This document shows, piece by piece, positions 19,888 to 29,720 of a stretch of 64,000 nt of DNA. The translations under genes were made by a program, and so were the position numbers. The notes beneath the pieces were generated by a model. It saw only the letters and a program-made list of their open reading frames with translations. It was not told the origin of the DNA and searched no databases. This DNA is from Bacteroidia bacterium. Lineage in GTDB: Bacteria; Bacteroidota; Bacteroidia; B-17B0; Aurantibacillaceae. Within the stretch, counting starts at the first letter, position 1. The number at the start of each line of letters is the position of its first letter. The stretch lies in NCBI GenBank assembly GCA_016787895.1, contig JAEUTN010000005.1:124001-188000 (forward strand), read 5' to 3'.

Positions 19888-21663
19888 TTACACTCTTACA
19901 CCAATCACCAGCACGTCGTCAATTTGTTCGATGTTGCCCTTCCAGCTTTCAAATTTTTCATTGAGTATGGTTCTTTGTTCGGGCATTGGCTTTTCAGAAA
20001 TATGGAGGAGGAGCTCTTTTAATTGCACCGACTTAAACCGTTTGCGGTTTGGGCCTCCGAACTGATCGGAATACCCATCGGAGAAGGTGTAAATGCAATC
20101 GCCTTTTTGAAGATCCATCTCATAATAGGTAAACAATCCGGTGGCATTAAAAGCCTTGCCCACGTGCATTTTATCCGCTTTACACACAATTACTTCTTTG
20201 TTGCGTATCACGTAAAAAGAATTGTTTGCGGCAGCGTATTGCAACTTCATGCCTCTGAGATCGAGCTTACACAATACAGCATCCATTCCATCTTTACTGT
20301 CTTCGGTGCTGTCTTCAGGATTTAAGGCGCGGGTAATCTCATTACGAATATCGTTAAACACCAGGTCAGGACGCGTAATATTTTTCTGATTAATGGTTTC
20401 GTTCAGTTTACTGATGTTCAGCAGGCTCATGAAAGCGCCCGGCACACCATGGCCCGTGCAGTCACCGGTAACATACATAAACCCGCCGGGTGTTGAAGTG
20501 GCCCAGTAAAAGTCTCCTGCAACAATGTCTTTTGGCCTGAACAACACAAAGTGCTCGGGCAAGTGTTTGCTGAGCAATTTATCGTGAGCCATTAAAGCCG
20601 TTTGTATACGGCGCGCATAATTGATACTGTCAACAATTTCTTTTTGTTTTTCATCCACCAGTTGTTTCTGGTTTTCCACCTCTTTTTTCTGTTCAAAAAG
20701 CAATTGATTGGCTTTTTTACGCTGAATGTTACTTCGAATGGCAAAAAGCAGGAAAACCAGTGAGATAAATCCGAGCGAGAAGATGATGATGATAACCTGG
20801 GTTTGTTGTCCAATCTTGATGGTTTGTCTTGAAATTTCGCTCTTTTGGTTTTCCATCAACCTTTCCTGCTCCTTAATTCTCTTTTTGTTCTCCTCAATTT
20901 TGTCTTCAATCTTACGGTACTCCACCATTTTGGCGTTGAACATCTGAATTCTTCGTTGCAGGCTGTCTTCAATCTGTTTGATGGTGGAATCCTTCCTGCG
21001 TTTCTCAAGTTCCAGATCACTGTAAGCCCCTAACATTTTCTGAAGGTCGGCTTTACTCACTTTCACTTCCTTGGTGTTGGAGTTTTTGGTAAGGTAAGCC
21101 ACCTTATCGATAATGTTGTTCCAGTCGGCTTCTTTTGTAATGGAAAGATCGTAAAGTACGCTACTGGCGATGAGGCCGGCCTCGCTCATTTTTTGTTTGT
21201 TCACAATAAATTTCATGTGACCATCCACTTCCACAAACGACACAATGGACTGTCTGTAATCCAGCAAATTTTCAGTAACCATTAAAGTGGGTTTGCCTTT
21301 GATTTTATTGTAAATGGATTTTAAATCGCTTTCGCTGTTTGAATTAACCAGGAGAATCTGGCAGGATACAATTTCGGACTTGCTGCGGGCGTGTATCACC
21401 TGAAAAGGGGCTCCGTTCCGGAATTTATTATTGGCAACAATGGCCTTAAGCCGTGATACCAAATCCTCGTTATTGAGCACACAAATTTTAAAGTTGCTGA
21501 TGTTTGCCTCGTTGGGCCATTTTATGGATTTGGTGAAACTGTAGATAAAGGAGGCCTTTATTTTGGAAGCACTTTGTGTTTCTTTGATTTTAGGGGTTTG
21601 TGAAAACCCGCAAATGCAAATCAGGGAAAGAAAAAAACCAATAAATAGTGCGCCTAACTTCAT
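19888..21663 (-). CDS. YfiR-domain receptor fused to a PP2C (SpoIIE) phosphatase
   Basis: A 591-residue membrane phosphatase. It has a signal peptide (about 1-21), a YfiR/DUF4154 domain (about 30-175; IKASFIYSFTKSIKWP, AGLIASSVLYDLS), a long periplasmic coiled coil (about 200-285), one membrane helix (289-310), a second coiled coil, and a SpoIIE/PP2C domain (about 350-591) with DIVAGDFYWAT, GDCTGHGVPGAFMS, DGMDAVL and FSDGYSDQFGG. YfiR proteins elsewhere are periplasmic redox-responsive repressors of the cyclase YfiN; here the domain sits in the same chain as a phosphatase. The likely substrate is a SiaC- or anti-anti-sigma-type protein. A 208-base gap separates it from the next gene and holds only a short AGGCCT inverted repeat. 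Confidence 0.85.
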   Translation of the reverse strand: MKLGALFIGFFLSLICICGFSQTPKIKETQSASKIKASFIYSFTKSIKWPNEANISNFKICVLNNEDLVSRLKAIVANNKFRNGAPFQVIHARSKSEIVSCQILLVNSNSESDLKSIYNKIKGKPTLMVTENLLDYRQSIVSFVEVDGHMKFIVNKQKMSEAGLIASSVLYDLSITKEADWNNIIDKVAYLTKNSNTKEVKVSKADLQKMLGAYSDLELEKRRKDSTIKQIEDSLQRRIQMFNAKMVEYRKIEDKIEENKKRIKEQERLMENQKSEISRQTIKIGQQTQVIIIIFSLGFISLVFLLFAIRSNIQRKKANQLLFEQKKEVENQKQLVDEKQKEIVDSINYARRIQTALMAHDKLLSKHLPEHFVLFRPKDIVAGDFYWATSTPGGFMYVTGDCTGHGVPGAFMSLLNISKLNETINQKNITRPDLVFNDIRNEITRALNPEDSTEDSKDGMDAVLCKLDLRGMKLQYAAANNSFYVIRNKEVIVCKADKMHVGKAFNATGLFTYYEMDLQKGDCIYTFSDGYSDQFGGPNRKRFKSVQLKELLLHISEKPMPEQRTILNEKFESWKGNIEQIDDVLVIGVRV

Positions 21664-21871
21664 CAGAGAAAACGAGTGTCAATTAGCGGTAAATATACAT
21701 TAATACCCGGTTAATTAGGTGTTGTGAGTATGAATTTCTCGACAATTTAGATGTTACAAACAAGGCGGGAGGCCTTTGTTAACAGGCCTTCTGAAAAATT
21801 GTTTCGACAAAAGGGCGTTTTTGTTCGACGAAAACAGGAGCTTGTGAATCTTTTTTGATTTCCAGTCCGCT

Positions 21872-24800
21872 TTACAGTTTAAAACCAATCACCAGGATAT
21901 CGTCTACCTGCTCATGACGGCCTTTCCATTCGAGGTGTTCGTTTCGGATTTGCTCTTGCTGCTGTTTCATTGGAAGAGCATGGTGTTTCAATAAGAGTTC
22001 CTTGAACTTTCCGGTGCTGTATTTTTTTTCTTTAGGGCCACCAAATTGATCGGCGTACCCATCGGTAAAAATATAAAAACAGCTTTGTCCATTCAGTTGA
22101 ATGGTATGTGTGGTGTACACAATGGTTTCAATACGGTCTTTTTGTTTGGTGCCAATGGGAATTTTATCGGCTTTTATTTCTCTGAGCTCATTGTTTTCCA
22201 CCAGCCATAAAGGACGCATAGCCCCTGCGTATTCCAAAGTATTAAAACGGTGATTGATTTTACATATGGCAATGTCCATACCGTCTTTCGATTCGGATTC
22301 GTTTTTATACAGGGCGTCCAGCACCCCCTGATTGAGGGCCAGTAATATTTCTCCGGGGTTCGTGATTTTTTCTTCGTTCACAATTTTGTTCAACAGGTTA
22401 TACCCGATTAAACTCATAAAGGCACCTGGAACCCCATGCCCGGTACAATCCACAGCAGCAATGATGCTTGTGTTATCAAAATGCGTGAACCAGTAAAAAT
22501 CGCCACTCACAATGTCTTTGGTGAGGTAGATTAGAAAAAAATCGGACAGATGTTGTTCTATCAATGCATTGGGAGGCAGAATGGAGTATTGGATTTTTCT
22601 CGCATAGGAAATGCTGTCGGTGATGTCTTTGTTTTTTTGAATGATGACCTGTTCCTGTATTTTTCGTTCTGTTACATCGGTATCGATAATGATGATTTTT
22701 TTGAGTGCACCCTGATTGTCGAAAATAGGTGTTAGCGTGGAGGACTGCCAAACCGCTGAATCCTGATTGGTTTTGGTGTTCAGGGTTTCATAATTCACCG
22801 ATTTTTTATGTTGAACCGCATCGTTTATAATTTCTTTAATACCGGGGTGGTTGCTGAGTTGGTAAATGGTAGCCCCGTATTTTAAAACCAGTTCTTCCTT
22901 ATTCAGCCCATGTAGTTTGATAAAACTCTCGTTGATGTATTCAAGTTGCCCCGAAGCGTCAAGAATTAGAACCACATTGTCTGTTTTACTTGCAACCAAC
23001 GACAACTGTTCGAGTTCAATGTTTTTGTGTTCAATAATTCGCGATTGTTTTTCAATCTCAGCCGTTCGCTCTTTTACTTTGCTTTCAAGAATCAGGTTTT
23101 CTTTTTGAAGCGCCCGCAAACGGTACCTTACAAAGGTATAGATGGCGGCAGAAACAGTGCCTAAACTCAATACCCAGAACCACCAGCGTTTCCAGAAAGG
23201 CGTTTCTATCATGAAAGAATAGGTCACCGGCTCGCTCCAGATTTCTTCCTCGTTTTGGGCCTGAGCAATAAACGTATAATAACCCGGATCCAGTTTGTTG
23301 TACATCACCCGTTTCCCTTCATCACTCAACACCCAGTCCTGGTCAAAACCGTGTAACTTATGTCTATACTTCAGCTTACCCGGATTTTTCATCCAAATAC
23401 CATCATAGGTGAAACCAAAGGTGTTTTGATTATGCCCGAAGGTATTCACCGAATCGTAATTCAGCGGCTTATAATTGAGCTCAACTGACTTTAAATTAAT
23501 TTTAGGGGCAATGGAATCCGATCTTTCCATGCCGGTTCTCAGCAAAAGAATTCCGCTCCCGGTGCCTGAGAAAAGGGTGTTTTTATGCAATACAATGGCA
23601 TTGAGATTCGGATCGAGGTCCTCGGTGTTGATATCGAAATAACTTATTCCGCTACCCTTTATGGATAAACGATCGATGCCTTTGCTGTGAACGCAATAAA
23701 TAAAAGCATCGGCACAAATGATTTGCTGAGGCTGATCGTCTCTTAAACCTTCTTTCCGTCCGAATTTCTGTATGTTTTTTCCATCGTACCGAAGCAATCC
23801 ATCCGCATTGGAAATGGCCCAAATGGAATTATTCGAATCACGGCATAACGAAAAAACGGTATTTGAATTCAGATTAAATTTTTTTGTCAGGCTGACGAAT
23901 TTTCCGTTTTCAAATTTCTCCAAACCTCCTCCATCCGTTGCCGCATACAAAACGCCATTTTTATCAGTTATGGCAGAATACACATAATTGCTACCGAAGC
24001 CGTTCTCTTCGGTATACACCGCTTCTATGTTAAATAGTTTGTATTCGCCTTCGAGGTCCACCTGCGCTTTTATTAAACCCCCGCCAAGAGTTGAAATGTA
24101 AAGGGTGTTGTTATCTTCAAAATACAAATGAGAAATGTTGTTATCCGAAATTTTGTCTTCGGCCGTGTTTAAAATAACACTGTTGTCGGTTTTGGTGTTC
24201 AGCACGATAATCCCCTGTCCGTAGGTTCCGAACCAGATGTCTCCATCCGGTGCTTTCACTGCACATGAAATACTGTATTTATCCAGCGATTTTTGGCTCA
24301 GGATATTGAGTTCGCCCTTTTCGTTTTTCAGGATTTTTGTTATACCTGAGGTGCCCCCAACCCAAATGGATTGATCATTATCAATGGCCAGGGCCAGCAC
24401 CTTATCATTCTTCAGGCCTGTGTTCTGATTAATCAGTTGATGCCGCTTTTCCGTAAACTGGCTGATGCCTTTTTTACTTGCAATCCAAATCTGTTGCTCC
24501 CGATCGAGAAAGGCTTGATTAATTTCCTTGCATTGCAATTGCGTTTCGTAATCGAATACATTTAAATTGGAATTCCTGAAGATTAACAAACCCTGTTTTT
24601 CAGTAGCGAGCAGGGTTTTTCCTGAGGCATCCATAAAAGCATTCACTACCGGACCTAAACTCCACTCGCTAAAGAATGTTTTGCGCTCTATTTTTTTTGA
24701 TCTCAGGTTGTAATAACACACACCAGAATCCTGCATGGCGATACACAAACGATTTTCACGCAAAGAGAGATCTCTGACGATATTATCAGGCAGACCATTT

Positions 24801-25396
24801 TTATTGGAGAGGATGCTGATGGTTGGTTTGGTGGAAGCAAACTCAAATTCACTGATGCCCGCATCTGTGGCGCACCAGAGTTTACTGGTTTTGTCGCTGA
24901 TGATACGGTAAATCACATCGTCGCTCAAACCATTGCCGCTGGTGTAGTGTGTGAGGACGTTGTTTTCAAAACAAAAAAGCCCGTTTCCGTAAGTACCAAT
25001 AAACAAACGATTGCCCAGTTCAGAGAAGGAAGTGATTCTTGAGCTGTTGCCTTCTTTTCCGAAATTAAGCGAATCGAGACGATTCTTGTGAAAAAAATAC
25101 ACCTTGCCTGATTTCATGCCCAGCCAAAGCCGGTCCTTGTTGTCGATTAACAAAGCATTAATTTCTGCTTGTAAGGGTTTGTATTCCTTGAGAAGATTTT
25201 CAGCTGTTTTCCCGTCGAAACGAAATACGCCTTCTTTGGTGCCCAACCATAGATAGCCATTGTAATCCTGAGCGATTACATTTACCGGCACATCTTTTTT
25301 ACCGGTTAGTGAATAAAAATTACGGATTTGGTATTGTGAAAAAAGGGAAAGGCAAAAAACGGTAAGAATGAATGATATGTAGTGTTTTTGCTTCAC
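21872..25396 (-). CDS. Two-component-regulator propeller / Y_Y_Y / PAS / PP2C (SpoIIE) sensor phosphatase
   Basis: A 1174-residue receptor phosphatase. A signal peptide is followed by a long periplasmic two-component-regulator beta-propeller (about 20-650, repeated DxxGxxWxGT-type blades such as QDYNGYLWLGTKEG), a Y_Y_Y domain (about 665-730), one membrane helix (737-760), a coiled coil, a PAS domain (about 800-925; LILDASGQLEYINESF) and a SpoIIE/PP2C domain (about 935-1174; DIVSGDFYWF, VDCTGHGVPGAFMS, DGMDIAI, FTDGYADQFGG). It has the architecture of hybrid two-component sensors but a phosphatase output. The YceI gene ends seven bases before its start, so the two may be cotranscribed. Confidence 0.88.
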   Translation of the reverse strand: MKQKHYISFILTVFCLSLFSQYQIRNFYSLTGKKDVPVNVIAQDYNGYLWLGTKEGVFRFDGKTAENLLKEYKPLQAEINALLIDNKDRLWLGMKSGKVYFFHKNRLDSLNFGKEGNSSRITSFSELGNRLFIGTYGNGLFCFENNVLTHYTSGNGLSDDVIYRIISDKTSKLWCATDAGISEFEFASTKPTISILSNKNGLPDNIVRDLSLRENRLCIAMQDSGVCYYNLRSKKIERKTFFSEWSLGPVVNAFMDASGKTLLATEKQGLLIFRNSNLNVFDYETQLQCKEINQAFLDREQQIWIASKKGISQFTEKRHQLINQNTGLKNDKVLALAIDNDQSIWVGGTSGITKILKNEKGELNILSQKSLDKYSISCAVKAPDGDIWFGTYGQGIIVLNTKTDNSVILNTAEDKISDNNISHLYFEDNNTLYISTLGGGLIKAQVDLEGEYKLFNIEAVYTEENGFGSNYVYSAITDKNGVLYAATDGGGLEKFENGKFVSLTKKFNLNSNTVFSLCRDSNNSIWAISNADGLLRYDGKNIQKFGRKEGLRDDQPQQIICADAFIYCVHSKGIDRLSIKGSGISYFDINTEDLDPNLNAIVLHKNTLFSGTGSGILLLRTGMERSDSIAPKINLKSVELNYKPLNYDSVNTFGHNQNTFGFTYDGIWMKNPGKLKYRHKLHGFDQDWVLSDEGKRVMYNKLDPGYYTFIAQAQNEEEIWSEPVTYSFMIETPFWKRWWFWVLSLGTVSAAIYTFVRYRLRALQKENLILESKVKERTAEIEKQSRIIEHKNIELEQLSLVASKTDNVVLILDASGQLEYINESFIKLHGLNKEELVLKYGATIYQLSNHPGIKEIINDAVQHKKSVNYETLNTKTNQDSAVWQSSTLTPIFDNQGALKKIIIIDTDVTERKIQEQVIIQKNKDITDSISYARKIQYSILPPNALIEQHLSDFFLIYLTKDIVSGDFYWFTHFDNTSIIAAVDCTGHGVPGAFMSLIGYNLLNKIVNEEKITNPGEILLALNQGVLDALYKNESESKDGMDIAICKINHRFNTLEYAGAMRPLWLVENNELREIKADKIPIGTKQKDRIETIVYTTHTIQLNGQSCFYIFTDGYADQFGGPKEKKYSTGKFKELLLKHHALPMKQQQEQIRNEHLEWKGRHEQVDDILVIGFKL

Positions 25397-25403
25397 ACCC
25401 CGC

Positions 25404-25946
25404 CTAGGATTTTGGTTTCAGGGCTGCTTTCAACTCCACCATAATCATGGAGGCGATTTTTTGGTTCACCACTTTTGGAATGTTGATGTTGTGGTCCTCT
25501 AAAGCCACTTCAAAGGAGGTTTCAACCTCAATGGTTTTTTCTTTAACTACTACTTTCACCTTTACAATCTTTTCTTTTTCTACACCGTGTATGGTAAAGA
25601 TGCCTTTTGCCCTGACGTTATAGGTGCCGCTTTTGCTAAAATCAACATCCTCTATAATTTTTCCTTTGAAGGTAGCGGTGGGGAATTTGGTAGTTTCCAT
25701 GTAATTTTCCCTGAAGTGTTCTTTTTGCAAACTGCTGTTGAAACCGTCGAATGACTCAATGCTAATCATAAACAGCACGTTTTTGTTGGAACAGTCCAGA
25801 GCGCCGGATGCTTTCGACGATTGGGCTTTAATTAGTTCAAGCGGAGCTTCGGACGTGAATTTGATGAGCCCGTCCTTACACACAAATACCTGAGCATGGC
25901 AGGTAACTGCAATTAAAAAAAGGGACAATACAAGTTTAAATTTCAT
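25404..25946 (-). CDS. Secreted YceI-family protein
   Basis: A 180-residue exported protein with a signal peptide (about 1-18, ending CHAQ) and a YceI-like lipocalin fold, which in relatives binds polyisoprenoid lipids. Typical segments are REN-YMETTKFPTATFKG and AKGIFTIHGVEKEK. The 79-base upstream gap contains a minus-strand TATATTTA that could be its -7 element. Substrate unknown; close genes give little help. Confidence 0.85.
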   Translation of the reverse strand: MKFKLVLSLFLIAVTCHAQVFVCKDGLIKFTSEAPLELIKAQSSKASGALDCSNKNVLFMISIESFDGFNSSLQKEHFRENYMETTKFPTATFKGKIIEDVDFSKSGTYNVRAKGIFTIHGVEKEKIVKVKVVVKEKTIEVETSFEVALEDHNINIPKVVNQKIASMIMVELKAALKPKS

Positions 25947-26025
25947 AATCCGGAAGGTGGCTAAAGGTAAATATAAGAAATTACTTTAGTTTCTTTAAAA
26001 AAGCAGGGTTCTATAACCGGGGGTT

Positions 26026-27180
26026 TTACCCCAAGGCTTGTTTCAAATCACTCAGCAGGTCTTCAATGTCTTCAACCCCCACACTCAATCTCAAAAGATT
26101 ATCCACCACACCTGCTTTTTCTCTTTCCGCTTTTGGAATGGATGCGTGGGTCATGGTAGCGGGGTGATTCACCAGCGACTCAACACCGCCGAGACTTTCG
26201 GCAAGAGAAAAGACCTTGAATGAAGATGCCAGTTTAAAGGTGTTCTCAACACTTTTGTCCTTGAGAACAATGGAAATCATACCGCCAAAATCGCGCATTT
26301 GTTTTTTTGCAATGGCATGATTGGGATGAGAAGGGAACCCAGGCCAATACACTTTTTCAATTTTAGGATGAGAGACCAGGTATTCGGCTACTTTCCTTCC
26401 ATTAAAACAATGTCTTTCCATTCTCAAATGCAGGGTTTTTATTCCCCGCATCACCAGAAAACTATCCATTGGCCCTGGTGTTGCTCCACAACTGTTGTGT
26501 ATAAAAGCCAGTTGTTCGTACAAATTGTCGGAGTTGGTCACCAAAGCGCCCATGACCACATCGCTGTGGCCTCCCAAATACTTGGTTACGCTATGCATCA
26601 CAATGTCTGCCCCTAGGTCCAGAGGATTTTGGAGGTAGGGGGAAGCAAAGGTGTTGTCAACCGCGGAAATCACCTTGTGTTCACGCGCAATTTTTACCAC
26701 CGCTTCAATGTCGATGATCTGCATGGTAGGGTTGGTAGGTGTTTCTATCCAAATCAGTTTGGTTTTTGAATTGATGAAGTTGCGAATGTTCTCAGCATTG
26801 CTCATGTCAACAAAGTGAAACGTAATGCCGTAATTGGCGAACACTTTGGTGAACATGCGATAGCTTCCTCCATACAGGTCGTCTCCGGTAACCACTTCAT
26901 CTCCCGGCCGCAGCAGTTTAATAACCGCGTCAATAGCTCCCATGCCACTACTGAAACACAAGGCGAATTTGCCATTTTCGAGTGCTGCTATGTTTTTTTG
27001 AAGGGCTTCACGGGTTGGGTTTTTACCCCTGGCGTACGCGTAGCCTTTGTGTTTACCAGGATACTCCTGAACAAAAGTGCTGGTTTGGAAGATAGGGGTC
27101 ATGATGGCGCCAGTGGTTGGATCGGGTTCGGCGCCCGCGTGTATGGCTTTGGTTCCGAATTTGTATGATGTGTTATCCAT
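26026..27180 (-). CDS. PLP-dependent cystathionine gamma-synthase/gamma-lyase family enzyme
   Basis: A 384-residue Cys/Met-metabolism PLP enzyme. The PLP lysine motif SVTKYLGGHSDVVMG (about 203-217) is present, as are TRIGYARGKNPTR-like YAYARGKNPTREALQ and AVDNTFASPYLQNP (about 178-191). Reactions in the family include cystathionine synthesis, cystathionine cleavage and homocysteine or methionine elimination; the sequence alone does not decide which. Its start overlaps the YfhO gene stop by 8 bases, but the two appear functionally unrelated. Confidence 0.88.
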   Translation of the reverse strand: MDNTSYKFGTKAIHAGAEPDPTTGAIMTPIFQTSTFVQEYPGKHKGYAYARGKNPTREALQKNIAALENGKFALCFSSGMGAIDAVIKLLRPGDEVVTGDDLYGGSYRMFTKVFANYGITFHFVDMSNAENIRNFINSKTKLIWIETPTNPTMQIIDIEAVVKIAREHKVISAVDNTFASPYLQNPLDLGADIVMHSVTKYLGGHSDVVMGALVTNSDNLYEQLAFIHNSCGATPGPMDSFLVMRGIKTLHLRMERHCFNGRKVAEYLVSHPKIEKVYWPGFPSHPNHAIAKKQMRDFGGMISIVLKDKSVENTFKLASSFKVFSLAESLGGVESLVNHPATMTHASIPKAEREKAGVVDNLLRLSVGVEDIEDLLSDLKQALG

Positions 27181-29641
27181 GTGTGCTCGCTTTTAATTGT
27201 TTTTTTCTGTTGAAGAAATACAGTCCACCACCAAGCGCAAGGCCCAGTGCAAAAAGGATCCAGCCTTTGCCATAAAAACGCAGGTGATAAACCAATTCGA
27301 TGCTGTGTTCACCTGCCGGTATAACAAGTCCGGTCATACCACAACTCACCAATAGTTTTTCCGTTTCTTTTCCGTCGATATACGCTTTCCACCCTTTATC
27401 ATAAGGGAAACTGAAATAGGCAAGTTTTTCTTTGCTGAGTTTTATTTTTCCTTCAATGCGGTCCTGTTCAAACACCGACAATTGCAGGGATTCCTGTTTT
27501 AAGTCCTGAATTTTATTGGGAAGGTAATCCCAGGTAAAGGTTCTGAAATCAATACTATCATTCAGTCCTATTCTTTTTAAAGTGCCGGTTTTCTGTAAAT
27601 CCTCATCTTCAATTATCACGGCTTTGTAACTCATCAGGTCTTTTTGTGTTGGAGAAAGCCGGTCGAACTCACTACGGGGCATAAAGGCCTCATAGGTATA
27701 ACCGATGGGCAGTTCAAACTTGTGTTTTAACACTACTACGTCACCAAATTTTGCAACCGAATCGTGAGTGTTTTTCCAAAGGGGATTGATGGATGCGTTT
27801 TTTGTCAAAACATATTTCACATGATTGAGAGGTTCCAGGAAGGGGCGGTTTCTGAGTCCGTCGACCCAACGGCTGGCATACTCGCTGTATTTATCAATTA
27901 CATCATACCCCCTCATGTATTTCACAAAATTGATCTGAGCAAAGGAGTTGTAACTGCTGGTGCCATAATAGTCCTGCACTTTGTGGTCGTTTAAACTGCC
28001 ATGCATGGCTCCACCTGAAAAGTACATTTTGTCCACTCTGAAGAATCCTTTTTCCCGCGATTTCATGTATTTCACGGCCTCCATGGAATAATCGTTGTAA
28101 CCTGTTTTTTCTTTGAGTTCGCGACCGCTAACAATGTCCCTTTTGCTTACAGAAATAGACGAGAGGTAAATTAATTCAATGCCCACCAGTACCAATAAGA
28201 GCGTTTTTACCAGCACCTGATTTTTGGATTTAACCAGAAAATAAATAACAAGTGCATAAAACAGTAAAAAGCTGCGTACAAAAAAGGTGATGGTTTCATC
28301 CCTTATCAGTTCTTTAACCATCGCCTGTGAGCCGGGGTAGGTGATTGGCGATTTGTAATGGATAGAAGTCAGCAATAACCAAAACCCGAGTGTACCAATC
28401 AAGGCAATCAGGTTGACCTTTTTAGATTTTAAAATGAGGTCGAGGGCCTGAACCGAGAAGAGAATGAGCACCAGGGCCAGGAAAAAGGAATAGATCCTGT
28501 AATAATCTCCTGAAAATAACCAGAAAGCGTACCTGAAATAAGGGAAAAGAGTAGGGATGAGCCACAGCACAAAAAGCCCTATGTAAACGCGTCTTTTGCT
28601 TTTTTCCAGTTGCGTAAACACCTGGGTGAACAACATCAAACTAATGAGCCCGCAATAACCGAGTGGCGACTCCAGGTAATTTTGGAATCCGCTAAAGCTG
28701 TTGCCACTGCCAAGAATGTCGCTGCTGAACATACGCATAACAGAGGAGCCAAATTCATATTTGCTCACCAAAGCAAATTTGGGTGAGGAAGAAAGCAGGG
28801 CAAAATAGGAATCGGTACCGCTTCCGCGGGGCGACTCCAGAACCTGGAAAATATTTTCGAGTAAGAAGGGTCCGGATAACAAAACGCCGATAATGCCTGC
28901 CAGTACCAATTGAGTCAGCAGGTTGAGAAACCGGCCGCCATTGAATTTCTGATCCTGAAGAAAGCGGAAGAGAGAATAAAATAGGATAAATAAACCAAAA
29001 GGGAAAAGGTTCACGGGAAAAGAAATTCCCGTGATAAATACAGCCAGTATAAAAATACCCCATTGTTTTTTCTGGTAAATTTTCTCAAAACCCAGTAACA
29101 ATAAAGCCAGGTTGAAAGCTTCAAAGGTGAACAGGTACCAGCAGGCTCCAATAATCATAAAACCCGAGAAGGAAAACAACAGCGCCCCCAAAGTGGCAGA
29201 ATAGTTGGATACCTTAAGCGATTTTAGAAAGAAATAAAACACCGAACCGCCCAGTATGATTTTAAAAACCTCAACGTAGATAAAGATTTTAGGCATACTT
29301 TCAGGGCCTGCAAGTATGGCGGGCAATTGAAAGGGGTCTCTTAAAAAACCGGCCATGATGGATTGTCCCATGCCTTCGGCGAATGACCAGGTGGGCATGC
29401 CGTGTTCTTTGAAATAGCTGGCCAGATGCCTGAAATAAGGATAAACACCATTCAGGGTATCACTGCCAATATCTTTGTAAAGGAATACGTTTTTGAAGAG
29501 AAGAAAATCCTGAAACACAAAAAAGGCAACGGCCATTAAAAGTGTAAGAGTAAACAGGTAAGCTCTGTTGCCAAGATTCTCAAAGAAATCGGGTCCTGAA
29601 TTCGCCGGCAGAGGAGCGGGCTTTTGTTTTGTTTGATTCAT
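27173..29641 (-). CDS. YfhO-family polytopic membrane protein
   Basis: An 822-residue protein with a dozen or so hydrophobic segments in its first 500 residues (for example FFVFQDFLLFKN, LLLLGFEKIY) and one near the C-terminus (ILFALGLALGGGLYFF), and a large outside domain between about 510 and 790. The C-terminal YDKGWKAYIDG and GEHSIELVYHLRFYGKGW motifs are typical of YfhO/DUF6044-type proteins, which resemble GT-C glycosyltransferases and are linked to decoration of surface polymers. It precedes the LpxL-type acyltransferase gene by 79 bases, so an envelope role fits. Confidence 0.85.
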   Translation of the reverse strand: MNQTKQKPAPLPANSGPDFFENLGNRAYLFTLTLLMAVAFFVFQDFLLFKNVFLYKDIGSDTLNGVYPYFRHLASYFKEHGMPTWSFAEGMGQSIMAGFLRDPFQLPAILAGPESMPKIFIYVEVFKIILGGSVFYFFLKSLKVSNYSATLGALLFSFSGFMIIGACWYLFTFEAFNLALLLLGFEKIYQKKQWGIFILAVFITGISFPVNLFPFGLFILFYSLFRFLQDQKFNGGRFLNLLTQLVLAGIIGVLLSGPFLLENIFQVLESPRGSGTDSYFALLSSSPKFALVSKYEFGSSVMRMFSSDILGSGNSFSGFQNYLESPLGYCGLISLMLFTQVFTQLEKSKRRVYIGLFVLWLIPTLFPYFRYAFWLFSGDYYRIYSFFLALVLILFSVQALDLILKSKKVNLIALIGTLGFWLLLTSIHYKSPITYPGSQAMVKELIRDETITFFVRSFLLFYALVIYFLVKSKNQVLVKTLLLVLVGIELIYLSSISVSKRDIVSGRELKEKTGYNDYSMEAVKYMKSREKGFFRVDKMYFSGGAMHGSLNDHKVQDYYGTSSYNSFAQINFVKYMRGYDVIDKYSEYASRWVDGLRNRPFLEPLNHVKYVLTKNASINPLWKNTHDSVAKFGDVVVLKHKFELPIGYTYEAFMPRSEFDRLSPTQKDLMSYKAVIIEDEDLQKTGTLKRIGLNDSIDFRTFTWDYLPNKIQDLKQESLQLSVFEQDRIEGKIKLSKEKLAYFSFPYDKGWKAYIDGKETEKLLVSCGMTGLVIPAGEHSIELVYHLRFYGKGWILFALGLALGGGLYFFNRKKQLKASTHG

Positions 29642-29720
29642 AAAAATTTCTCCGGTAAAAATGGGAATTTTTTGTGGGCTTTGCTTATGGTCCTGAGGAA
29701 ATGCGCCAGATTCTTTTAGA

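Noticed and set aside
21765-21795. AGGCCT inverted repeat as a terminator
   Set aside because: The stem is short and no T run follows on either strand.
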